Assembly: GCA_022562835.1 (NCBI GenBank)
Contig: JADFOM010000052.1
Span: forward strand, 1-11,598
Direction of reading: 5' to 3'
Length of the DNA stretch: 11,598 bases
Source: Acidobacteriota bacterium
Lineage (GTDB): Bacteria > Actinomycetota > Acidimicrobiia > Acidimicrobiales > SHLQ01
Of this stretch, positions 1 to 7,234 are shown piece by piece. Under the pieces are notes generated by a model. The model did not search any database. It saw only the letters and a list, made by a program, of their open reading frames with translations, and was not told where the DNA came from. Made by a program: the position numbers and the translations under genes. The stretch's first letter is position 1; each line of letters begins with the position of its first letter.

Positions 1-306
1 TCTGGTCCTCGAGGCAAGTCCGGCCCATGTCGCGTGTGCGTGCACCAAGTCGACCGAGGTGTTGGCGACGACCCGGCGAGCGATCGACGCGACCGCCCAC
101 GTCGACCCGATGGTGCGGTGCCACTCGTGTCGATGCACTGACTCGGCCCACGATGCAAAATCCCACTCCTGGTCCATGCCGGTGAGCACATGCTGGCGGT
201 ATCCGCGGTCCGCCAATGTCGAGCCGAGAAGGTTGACGTAGGCCGGCACTCCGGCACGGGCAGGCTCGAGAATGTGCAAGATCGAGGGTGGTCTGTTGGT
301 GTCCAT
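1..306 (-). CDS. Family-4 glycosyltransferase, N-terminal fragment (cut by window edge)
   Basis: The minus-strand frame from the ATG at 306 stays open to base 1, giving 102 residues with no stop; the rest lies outside the window. The fragment looks like the N-terminal Rossmann domain of a GT4 (GT-B fold) glycosyltransferase. It has the opening strand ILHILEPARAGVPAYV (residues 9-24), a helix ending in LADRGY, then a second strand QHVLTG. The family-typical DLVHAHATWAGLASR (86-100) follows, where the His-Ala-His turn sits near the acceptor site. Such enzymes move a sugar from a nucleotide-sugar to a lipid or glycan acceptor on the cytoplasmic face of the membrane. Donor and acceptor cannot be told, because the C-terminal donor-binding domain is missing. 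The start lies 7 bases after the stop of the enolase-like gene and has no good Shine-Dalgarno sequence, so translation is probably coupled to that gene. Confidence 0.8.
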   Translation of the reverse strand, partial: MDTNRPPSILHILEPARAGVPAYVNLLGSTLADRGYRQHVLTGMDQEWDFASWAESVHRHEWHRTIGSTWAVASIARRVVANTSVDLVHAHATWAGLASRTR

Positions 307-313
307 CGGTCGG

Positions 314-1366
314 TCAGTGCCGCATCGGGGGCAGCCCCAACCCCGCTCCAGGTGGGAGCGTCGCCTGACCCTCGACCAACGGTGGTACGCCTAGACCGCA
401 GGGAAACGCCTGTCCGTACGGCAGCCACGGAATCTCGAGCCACGTCGTTTGACGTGAAGCGAATCCCCACTGCATGTTCGCGAAGAGTGACGGTCCGATC
501 GATGCGTTGCGCGGATGAAGATCAATTTCCTCGAGCTCTGCGAGGGTGCTCAAACGGCGCGCGGCGCTGAGTCCTCCAACCTTGGTGATCGCCGGCTGGA
601 GGATGTCGACTGCACCGCCGTCGGCCAGCGCCATGAACTCGTCTAGAACGAACGTATTTGCTCCCGCAGCAAGGCGGGTGGTGCCGGGAGTACCCACCTG
701 CCGTGACACTCGCGTAGCCGCTGTCGAGATCGCGAGTACCGATACGTCGAATTCGCCGAGCTGGGAAGCGAACCGATGGGTGTCGCGTGGCGACAAGCGG
801 CCATCTACGTCGACCATTACCGTCGGCTCATCGCCGAGCAGTACTCGCACCTCGCGCACCAGTTCGATGTCGTTCGTGGGTAGCAGCACAGCACCTATTC
901 CTGCCTCAATAGCTCGTTGAGTTTCCTGGAGAAGCTGCTCGGTGCTGCCTAGTTCATCAAGCCTTGCATACACGGGAAGTGTGCTGTGGACCTGCCCGCC
1001 GAGAAGCTGGGCAACCGGCGTATGAAGCCGCTTGCCCAGACAATCCCAGACCGCGAGGTCGATACCGCTGATCGCGGAATTGGCGATACCGCCGGCGCCA
1101 TAGTCGAAGACGCGCTCGCCAAGATGCTGCCACAACAACTCGATCTGGCCTGAGTCTCTTCCAAGACATGCAGGCCCGAGCACGTCGTCGATGAGCGAAG
1201 CGATCGGCTTGAGCGACGCACCCGGGGGCGAATCTACGATCAAGGGCCCACGCCAGCACTCACCGATACCTGAGATCCCATCTTCTGTGGTGACGGTGAC
1301 CAGCAATTGCGGATTGTGCTCGTCTTTGAGAATGCGGGTTTCTACGTGCGAGATGGGGTCTGCCAT
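314..1366 (-). CDS. Enolase-superfamily (mandelate racemase/muconate lactonizing-like) protein with a degenerate active site
   Basis: 350 residues from the ATG at 1366, a normal length for the family. Residues 5-125 match the capping domain (LLVTVTTEDGISGIGE; FDYGAGGIANSAISGIDLAVWDCLGK). Residues 130-330 match the modified TIM barrel (VMVDVDGRLS, AVDILQPAITKVGGLSAARRL). The C-terminus PPGAGLGLP matches the usual PGLG ending. Members normally bind Mg2+ and abstract the proton next to a carboxylate. Here the catalytic KxK position reads L161-L-P163. Of the three metal ligands only the first remains (D186): the WIEEP stretch is LAIST (211-215) and the Glu of AAGEN is A236. The Asp of QPD is A259 and the usual PH His is R286. 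Normal catalysis therefore looks impossible, though the fold signals are intact and the frame is clean. The frame stays open upstream to 1648, but that part is antisense to the next gene and unlike the family, so I start at MADPISHVET. It may be a non-catalytic or repurposed member. It probably forms an operon with the glycosyltransferase. Confidence 0.85.
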   Translation of the reverse strand: MADPISHVETRILKDEHNPQLLVTVTTEDGISGIGECWRGPLIVDSPPGASLKPIASLIDDVLGPACLGRDSGQIELLWQHLGERVFDYGAGGIANSAISGIDLAVWDCLGKRLHTPVAQLLGGQVHSTLPVYARLDELGSTEQLLQETQRAIEAGIGAVLLPTNDIELVREVRVLLGDEPTVMVDVDGRLSPRDTHRFASQLGEFDVSVLAISTAATRVSRQVGTPGTTRLAAGANTFVLDEFMALADGGAVDILQPAITKVGGLSAARRLSTLAELEEIDLHPRNASIGPSLFANMQWGFASRQTTWLEIPWLPYGQAFPCGLGVPPLVEGQATLPPGAGLGLPPMRH

Positions 1367-1450
1367 ATCTGTGAGTATGGCGCACCCAGATCGAACCGGT
1401 GTTGGGCGGTAGAACCGCTGTGCTGCCGCGGGACGGCTACCGTTTGGGCG

Positions 1451-2035
1451 ATGCACTCGACGTTCGTGTTCGGATACGGCAGCCTCGTGCACCATCAGGC
1501 CCTCGAACGGTTCCTCGGTCGAACTCTGGGGCCCTCCGATTTCGCGATCGCTCGACTGCGTGGCTACCGGCGGGCCTGGAACGTGGCGCGTGACAATCGG
1601 CTCGCCACACATGCCACCCGGTGGGTCGACGAGAACGATCGCCCCCATGACGGAACGGTCACGGTGTTGGGGATTGAAAAGGTCGAGGGTGCGGTGACCA
1701 ACGGCATCGTTGTACGGGTCGACGACGAATCATTCGAAATGCTCGACCGCCGCGAGGTTGCCTATGACCGCGTCGACGTGACCGAGCTGGTCGATGTGGA
1801 CGGTCTCAGGTGTGAGATGGTCTACACGTATGTTCCCGACGACGAGCACCGCAGGCTGCACGACGAGGGTCAAAGTGCAGCGCTGGATGCGATCGCCGAC
1901 GAGTACGTCGACCTCGTAGCTGCAGGCTTCGAATCGCTTGACATGCTCGACGAGTACCACGCGACGACACGACCCCCCGATAGTCCGATCTTGTCTCTAC
2001 ACCGCGCGGCGACGCGCGAGATCTCCGGCTACTGA
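1451..2035 (+). CDS. Gamma-glutamylcyclotransferase-like (GGCT/AIG2-fold) protein
   Basis: 194 residues from the ATG at 1451. The N-terminus FVFGYGSLVHHQALERFLG (5-23) carries the YGSL signature that forms the substrate cavity of this fold. The LDRREVAYDRV segment (98-108) supplies the expected catalytic Glu (E102) of the rREx2Y type. Between them, NGIVVRVDDESFEMLD has the pattern of the family's central strands. Known members cyclise the gamma-glutamyl group of small peptides or amines to 5-oxoproline in the cytoplasm. Whether this one does so is unknown, and many bacterial homologues are uncharacterised. The open frame extends back to 1307, but those 48 residues are antisense to the enolase-like gene and precede the conserved first strand, so I reject them. 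No strong ribosome binding site is seen. It is divergent from the enolase-like gene (84-base gap) and 76 bases upstream of the transporter genes on the same strand, so it might be co-transcribed with them. No functional link is evident. Confidence 0.85.
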   Translation: MHSTFVFGYGSLVHHQALERFLGRTLGPSDFAIARLRGYRRAWNVARDNRLATHATRWVDENDRPHDGTVTVLGIEKVEGAVTNGIVVRVDDESFEMLDRREVAYDRVDVTELVDVDGLRCEMVYTYVPDDEHRRLHDEGQSAALDAIADEYVDLVAAGFESLDMLDEYHATTRPPDSPILSLHRAATREISGY

Positions 2036-2093
2036 CCAAATGCAGCGCTGCCGACGACTTTTCGAGTTACATTTTCCACACCAATCCTGAACA

Positions 2094-2104
2094 GCTGCAA
2101 TACT
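2094..2104 (+). promoter_or_regulatory. Possible extended -10 promoter, leaderless start of the MFS-ABC gene
   Basis: The 76-base gap before the MFS-ABC gene contains TGCAATACT (2096-2104), a TG-n plus AATACT arrangement like an extended -10 element. Initiation about 7 bases downstream would fall at or next to the ATG at 2112. No Shine-Dalgarno-like sequence precedes that ATG, which agrees with a leaderless message, common in actinobacteria. The -35 region is poor. This is a weak single-site match and could be chance. Confidence 0.25.
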
Positions 2105-2111
2105 GCGACGA

Positions 2112-4322
2112 ATGTCACAGCAGCCGAGCGGAGACGTTTCCGCATCACAGCTCAGCGCTACGGTCCTCGAAGAGGAGACCAGGCGAGCGGATGAGGCCAA
2201 GGCTGACCGCGAGGTCTTGTTCGCAGACGATCTGCTGCCCGGCGTGCAATCCGAGGAGCTGTCCCTCACTGATGGACTTCGACGTGGCGGCCCGAGCCTT
2301 TTTGCGGTGCTGTTCGCGTTGGCATCGCTCGACGACCTGGAGAACGCGGCTCTCTCGGTGCTCGCTCCGGACATTCGTGACACATTCGGTGTCAGCGACG
2401 GCACGATCGTGTTCATTGCCGCAGCGAGTTCTGCGTTCGTCACGCTCGGGGCCATACCGATGGGTTACCTGGCGGATCGATACCGCCGTACGACCATCGT
2501 CGGAATTTCAAGTCTGATCTTCGCTGCCATGGTTTTTCTCAGTGGCTTCGCAATCAACGCGTTCCATCTCTTCTGGGCACGTTTTGGCGCTGGTGTTGCC
2601 AAGTCAAACGCTATCCCAGTGCACGGGTCGCTGATAGCTGATGGCTATCCGATTCAGGTTCGCGGACGTCTCTACGCGTTGCTTAGCTTCGGCGGTAGAT
2701 CGATGGCCGTGCTCAGCCCGGTTTTGGTCGGTGCAATAGCTTCAATCGCGGACCCAAACGGGACCGAAGGTTGGCGCTGGGCGTATTACATGCTGGGTGT
2801 GCCCGTAGCGATCGTGGCGATATTGGCGTTCTTCCAGAAAGAGCCAATCCGAGGTCAGTACGAAAAGGCCGATGTGTTGGGCCAAGTCTACGCCGAGGAA
2901 GATCCGCTACCCATCTCGATGGAATCTGGGTTTGCTCGGCTTTGGCAGATCAACACGCTCAGGCGCGTCATTATCGCCTTTGCCGCACTGGGTTTTGGAT
3001 TGTTTACGGTCGGGGTGCTCTCCAGTCTTTTCCTTGAATCGGAATACGGACTCGATACGTTCGAACGTGGTGTGGCCGTCACGCTGGCAGGCCTCGGGTC
3101 ACTGATCGCTTTGCCGTTTGTAGGCAAAGCGTTCGACCGTCTCTACCACACCGATCCGAGCAAAGCTCTGTATCTCGTGGGGTTGATGATCTTCCCGTCG
3201 GCGCTGCTGATCCCGATTCAGTATTCCATGCCAAACGCAGCTCTGTTCATTGCGTTCGACATACCCCGCCAGGTACTTCTGTTCAGCGCCTTCGCGATGG
3301 TCCAGCCCATACTGCAGTCTGTCGTGCCATACCGACTACGCGGTCTCGGCGGCTCGCTCGTCATGATCTATATTTTCTTTATTGGCGCGACCGGCGGCGG
3401 CCTCATGGCCGCACTCCTCGCGAACATCTACAGCCCTGCTGTCGCGGTGATCGTTCTCAGCGTGCCATCCACACTCATCGGTGGGGCAATCGTAATGTCC
3501 GGTGCCAGATTCATTCGAAACGACTTGTCGCTCATCGTCGGCGAGTTGCGCGAAGAACAGAGCGAGGTGCAACGCCGCGAAAGCGATCCAGATTCGATAC
3601 CGGTATTGCAGGTAAACGAGATCGACTTCTCGTATGGCCAGGTGCAGGTGCTGTTCGACGTGGCCTTTGAGGTTGCGCCGGGTGAGACGTTGGCGCTGTT
3701 GGGCACCAACGGCGCTGGCAAATCGACGATCCTGCGAGTCATCAGCGGTCTTGGGACACCCGGACGCGGTGTCATCCGACTCGACGGACGCAACGTGACC
3801 TACACGTCGCCAGAAATTCGTTCCCGGCTCGGCATACATCAACTGCCCGGCGGTATGGGCACGTTCCCCTCGATGTCGGTCTACGACAACCTCGTCATGG
3901 GTGCCTACCAGTACCGCAGTGACGCGTCGGACGTCGAACAGCGAATCGAGCGAGTCTTCACAATGTTCCCGGAGCTCGCCCGTCGACCGAAGGCTTTGGC
4001 AGGACAGCTCTCCGGCGGCCAACAGCAAATGCTTGCGCTCGCACGAACACTGCTGCACGACCCCCGTCTCCTGATCATCGACGAACTGTCGCTCGGGCTC
4101 GCACCGACCATCGTCGGTGAACTGCTCGAGACCATCGATCGACTTCGCGCAGAGGGACTAACGATGATCATCGTCGAGCAGTCCCTCAACGTTGCTCTGG
4201 CTATCTCCGACCGGGCGATCTTCTTAGAGAAGGGCGAGGTTCGCTTCGAGGGCTCCGCACAGGAACTGTCTGAACGCGACGATCTTGCCCGCGCCGTGTT
4301 TCTTGGAACCGACGGCGGATGA
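2112..4322 (+). CDS. MFS permease fused to a LivF-type ABC ATPase
   Basis: 736 residues, three parts. Residues 1-58 are a hydrophilic, acidic, probably helical cytoplasmic tail. Residues 60-465 form an MFS permease with about 12 membrane segments. The motif-A loop GYLADRYRR (118-126) lies between helices 2 and 3, with WRWAYYMLGVP (221-231) at helix 6 and a second half from about 284. After a charged linker (466-496) comes an ABC ATPase (497-736): Walker A GTNGAGKST (531-539), signature LSGGQQQ (633-639), Walker B LLIIDE (653-658), D-loop region SLGLAP. The usual Pro after DE is L659. The switch reads VEQ (Q690), typical of LivF rather than the His of LivG. LivF normally pairs with LivG to power a LivHM importer; LivH, LivM and LivG are fused in the next gene, which overlaps by ATGA. 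I infer a shared complex in the inner membrane. Whether the MFS part transports on its own, senses substrate or replaces the missing binding protein is open. The ATG at 2112 has no clear ribosome binding site. Confidence 0.9.
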   Translation: MSQQPSGDVSASQLSATVLEEETRRADEAKADREVLFADDLLPGVQSEELSLTDGLRRGGPSLFAVLFALASLDDLENAALSVLAPDIRDTFGVSDGTIVFIAAASSAFVTLGAIPMGYLADRYRRTTIVGISSLIFAAMVFLSGFAINAFHLFWARFGAGVAKSNAIPVHGSLIADGYPIQVRGRLYALLSFGGRSMAVLSPVLVGAIASIADPNGTEGWRWAYYMLGVPVAIVAILAFFQKEPIRGQYEKADVLGQVYAEEDPLPISMESGFARLWQINTLRRVIIAFAALGFGLFTVGVLSSLFLESEYGLDTFERGVAVTLAGLGSLIALPFVGKAFDRLYHTDPSKALYLVGLMIFPSALLIPIQYSMPNAALFIAFDIPRQVLLFSAFAMVQPILQSVVPYRLRGLGGSLVMIYIFFIGATGGGLMAALLANIYSPAVAVIVLSVPSTLIGGAIVMSGARFIRNDLSLIVGELREEQSEVQRRESDPDSIPVLQVNEIDFSYGQVQVLFDVAFEVAPGETLALLGTNGAGKSTILRVISGLGTPGRGVIRLDGRNVTYTSPEIRSRLGIHQLPGGMGTFPSMSVYDNLVMGAYQYRSDASDVEQRIERVFTMFPELARRPKALAGQLSGGQQQMLALARTLLHDPRLLIIDELSLGLAPTIVGELLETIDRLRAEGLTMIIVEQSLNVALAISDRAIFLEKGEVRFEGSAQELSERDDLARAVFLGTDGG

Positions 4323-7189
4323 CGATCGCCGCTTGGTACACCAACGACCTTCTCGTCAGCGGGTTTGTCTACGGCCTGGTGATCGGGCTTCTCGCCATGG
4401 GGATCATCCTCATCTTCAGATCGACCGGAGTCATCAACTTCGCCGTTGGCAGTATGGGACTGCCTGGCGCTTCCCTGATGGCACTCATGTCCATCAACTA
4501 CGGCTTTCCGTTCTGGGTTGCGGTCGTCCTCGCGCTTCTCGTGGGTGGACTGTTCGGTGGCCTCATCGAGCTCGCCGTGATCCGCCGGCTCTTCGAGGCG
4601 CCGCGGGTGATCCTGCTCGTCGCGACCATTGGCATCGCCGAGCTGTGTGTCGCGATCGTGACCGCCTACCCCGACATCGAATCCAGCGACGGGAGCACGG
4701 CACAATTCCCTGCTGCAATTGGACATCGCTGGTCCAATGTCACGCCCATACCGGGCAGTGACGTGTTCAGGATCCGCTCGCTCAACGGTCCCGACCTTCA
4801 GGTACTGATCGTAGTTCCGCTCTTGGCGCTTGCACTGAGCCTTTGGCTGAATCGCACCACGGTCGGCAAGACAGTTCAGGCGGCGGCCGACAACCCAGCG
4901 TTGGCGCGGCTTTCTGCTATCAGCCCACGCAACGTCTCTCGCATCGTCTGGATCATCGCAGGCGCGATCTCGACCCTTTCGATCATGATGCTGTCGTCGG
5001 GCAGTTCGCCCAGCGGTCTGATTACCCTTGGCCCCTCGACGATGGTTCGGGCAATGGCAGCGGCCGTCCTCGCCAAGATGGTCTCTTTCCCGCGGGCGAT
5101 CGTTGCCGGCGTCGTAATCGGGCTGTCACAGTCGATCCTGCAGTTCAACTACGCGGGTGACACGCCCATCGACTTCTTGCTGTTCATCGCCATTGTTGTG
5201 GCGATCTTCATCCAGAACCGCGATGCTCCACCAGAGACCGGAACCTTCTCGTTCGCTCCGAAAATCAAACCCATCCCTGAACGCATCCGAGGTATCTGGT
5301 GGGTGCGAAGCTTCACGGCACTGGCAGGACTCGCGGCGCTTGGTGCGGCTATCGTGATCCCGCTCATCGTGCAGCTGCCGTCTCGACACCTGCTCTACTC
5401 GACGATTCTGATCTTTGCGATCTGCGCGATCTCCGTCGTCATCATTACCGGCTGGTCGGGGCTCCTCTCGCTCAGCCAGATGGCGTTTGCCGGTATAGGA
5501 GCTCTCAGCGCAGCGGCGCTTACGCGCGGTGTCGAAATGGACATTGGCTGGCGCGAAAATCGTCTACTGGACGTTGAGTTCCCTGCGATCCCTTTCGTCA
5601 TCTCGATAGTTATTGGTGCGCTCGTAGCGGCTCTGGTCGCGGCTGCTATCGGGGTGGGGGCATTGCGCGTGCGTGGACTAATGCTCGCCGTGTCCACGTT
5701 CGCGTTCGCTGTGGCGTGTGAGCAATACATCTACAAGCGGCCAATATTCAGCAACGGGCAGACTTCGCAGGTGCGGTTTCCTCGCGGAAGACTAGGTCCG
5801 ATAGATCTCGCGGTTGATCAGCGGAACTATTACTACTTCTGTCTCGCTGTTCTCGTACTCGTGGTAATCGTCGCCGCGCGCCTGAGACGGACCGGTGTAG
5901 GCCGATCCGTGATCGCCGTGCGCGACAACGCCGATACCGCGGCTGCCTACACGGTGTCGGCGACGGGTATCAAGCTCCGCTCGTTCGCCCTCGCTGGCGG
6001 TATTGCAGGGCTCGGCGGAGGGTTGCTGGCTGGGCTGATCGATAATGTTCCGATCTCCGAGCGCTTCTTTCAGACAAGCGATTCCTTGCGGGTCGTTTCG
6101 ATCGCGGTGATCGGAGGACTCGGCTCGATCAGCGGCGCGATACTCGGATCGCTGTGGGTGATGGGGTTGCCAGCGTTCTTTGGCGGCAACGAGCTGGTGC
6201 CCCTCTTCACATCGAGCATCGGTTTACTCATACTGTTGTTGTACTTCCCGGGTGGTCTTGTTCAGATCGGCTTCGCAGCACGTGACGCGCTGTTCGGCTG
6301 GATGGATCGTCGACTCGGGCCGGCCGAGACAACCTCGACCACGACGCCTCCCACGATGCTGCGGCACGGCGAGCGGGCCGACGATGGCAACGCCGATGAA
6401 GTCGTGCTCGCCACCATCGACCTAGAGGTCCGCTTCGGCGGCGTAGTCGCCGTCGATCTCGTCTCGCTCTGTGCACATCGACACGAAATCGTGGGGCTGA
6501 TCGGCACCAACGGTGCCGGCAAGTCGACCACCATGAACGCGATCGGTGGGTTCGTCAGCTCACGAGGCACCGTCGAACTCAACGGCGTCTCGCTCGGACA
6601 CACCTCGCCGGCAATGCGGGCTCGCCGTGGTCTAGGCCGCACATTCCAGGCCGCCACTCTCTTTCCGGAACTCACCGTGCGCGAGACCGTGCAGGTCGCG
6701 CTCGAGGCGCGGCATCGAGTCGGTTTCGTTTCGACTGCTCTGTTCTTGCCTAGGTCATCGAGCGCCGAACGGGCAAAGGTCGCCGAAGCCTCCGAACTCA
6801 TCGATTTCCTTGGCTTGGGTCGTTACGCCGACAGCTACATCGCAGATCTGTCTACCGGTACACGACGAATCGTCGAACTCGCCGGCCTGCTCGCGCTCGA
6901 TGCTCAGGTTCTGTGCCTCGACGAACCCACCGCTGGAGTTGCACAACGCGAGACGGAGGCCTTCGGGCCCTTGATCGTGAACATCCGCAAGGAGCTTGGC
7001 GCAACGATGCTCATTATCGAACACGACATGCCGCTGATCATGTCGATCAGTGATCGTGTCTACTGTCTCGAGTCCGGTGCGATCATCGCAGAGGGAACGC
7101 CCAACGAGGTGCGCAACGACCCGACGGTCGTGGCGAGCTACCTCGGCACCGATGTGCGGGCAATCGATCGCTCCGATGCTCCGTCCTGA
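4319..7189 (+). CDS. LivH-LivM-LivG triple fusion: branched-chain amino acid-type ABC importer permeases plus ATPase
   Basis: 956 residues carrying three normally separate proteins. Residues 1-300 are LivH-like: GFVYGLVIGLLAMGIILIF (15-33), then STGVINFAVG (35-44), and the cytoplasmic coupling loop AAADNPALARLSAISP (188-203). Residues 326-655 are LivM-like: GWSGLLSLSQMAFAGIGAL (378-396), a second coupling loop AVRDNADTAAAYTV (533-546), and FALAGGIAGLGGGLLAG (556-572). A Thr/Pro-rich linker (about 660-695) leads to a LivG-like ATPase (696-956). That part has Walker A GTNGAGKST (729-737), Q-loop GRTFQ (Q777), signature LSTGTRR (844-850), Walker B VLCLDEP (864-870) and switch IIEHDM (H902). All key ATPase residues are present. 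This family (HAAT) imports branched-chain or other amino acids, amides or urea; the substrate cannot be told. The start ATG overlaps the previous stop as ATGA, so the two proteins are translationally coupled and probably made in equal amounts. LivF is supplied by that upstream gene. No LivJ/LivK-type binding protein is visible in the window. Confidence 0.93.
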   Translation: MTIAAWYTNDLLVSGFVYGLVIGLLAMGIILIFRSTGVINFAVGSMGLPGASLMALMSINYGFPFWVAVVLALLVGGLFGGLIELAVIRRLFEAPRVILLVATIGIAELCVAIVTAYPDIESSDGSTAQFPAAIGHRWSNVTPIPGSDVFRIRSLNGPDLQVLIVVPLLALALSLWLNRTTVGKTVQAAADNPALARLSAISPRNVSRIVWIIAGAISTLSIMMLSSGSSPSGLITLGPSTMVRAMAAAVLAKMVSFPRAIVAGVVIGLSQSILQFNYAGDTPIDFLLFIAIVVAIFIQNRDAPPETGTFSFAPKIKPIPERIRGIWWVRSFTALAGLAALGAAIVIPLIVQLPSRHLLYSTILIFAICAISVVIITGWSGLLSLSQMAFAGIGALSAAALTRGVEMDIGWRENRLLDVEFPAIPFVISIVIGALVAALVAAAIGVGALRVRGLMLAVSTFAFAVACEQYIYKRPIFSNGQTSQVRFPRGRLGPIDLAVDQRNYYYFCLAVLVLVVIVAARLRRTGVGRSVIAVRDNADTAAAYTVSATGIKLRSFALAGGIAGLGGGLLAGLIDNVPISERFFQTSDSLRVVSIAVIGGLGSISGAILGSLWVMGLPAFFGGNELVPLFTSSIGLLILLLYFPGGLVQIGFAARDALFGWMDRRLGPAETTSTTTPPTMLRHGERADDGNADEVVLATIDLEVRFGGVVAVDLVSLCAHRHEIVGLIGTNGAGKSTTMNAIGGFVSSRGTVELNGVSLGHTSPAMRARRGLGRTFQAATLFPELTVRETVQVALEARHRVGFVSTALFLPRSSSAERAKVAEASELIDFLGLGRYADSYIADLSTGTRRIVELAGLLALDAQVLCLDEPTAGVAQRETEAFGPLIVNIRKELGATMLIIEHDMPLIMSISDRVYCLESGAIIAEGTPNEVRNDPTVVASYLGTDVRAIDRSDAPS

Positions 7190-7220
7190 CACTGGGTAGA
7201 GGGCGCCGTTGGAAAGTTTC

Positions 7221-7234
7221 TGAGCTGTAGCTCA
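7221..7234. terminator. Small inverted repeat in the convergent gap, weak terminator candidate
   Basis: TGAGCTGTAGCTCA at 7221-7234 is a perfect 6+6 inverted repeat with two central bases; as RNA it would form a 5-bp stem with a 4-base loop. It lies where the transporter operon and the flavodoxin-fold gene converge and overlaps the latter's stop codon. No T tract follows on either strand, so intrinsic termination would be weak. Position is the main support. Confidence 0.25.

Noticed and set aside
314..1366. Reading the enolase-like gene as MenC (o-succinylbenzoate synthase) because menB is in the same window
   Set aside because: MenC needs the KxK pair, three metal ligands and a second lysine; these are mostly absent here and the gene is about 6 kb from menB in another transcription unit.
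1393..1418. Direct repeat GAACCG and short inverted repeat GCGGT-AGA-ACCGC in the enolase/cyclotransferase spacer
   Set aside because: Units of 5-6 bases in GC-rich DNA are expected by chance; not supportable as an operator.
1307..1450. In-frame N-terminal extension of the cyclotransferase by 48 residues
   Set aside because: It overlaps the enolase-like coding start on the other strand and precedes the first conserved strand FVFGYGSL.
1367..1648. In-frame N-terminal extension of the enolase-like gene by 94 residues
   Set aside because: It is antisense to the cyclotransferase gene, low in complexity of fold signals, and lies before the conserved start of the capping domain.
3336..4726. Two long minus-strand open frames (3336-4058 and 3905-4726) under the transporter genes
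   Set aside because: Both lie antisense to conserved MFS, ABC and LivH sequence; the translations are low-complexity charged mixtures with no motif.
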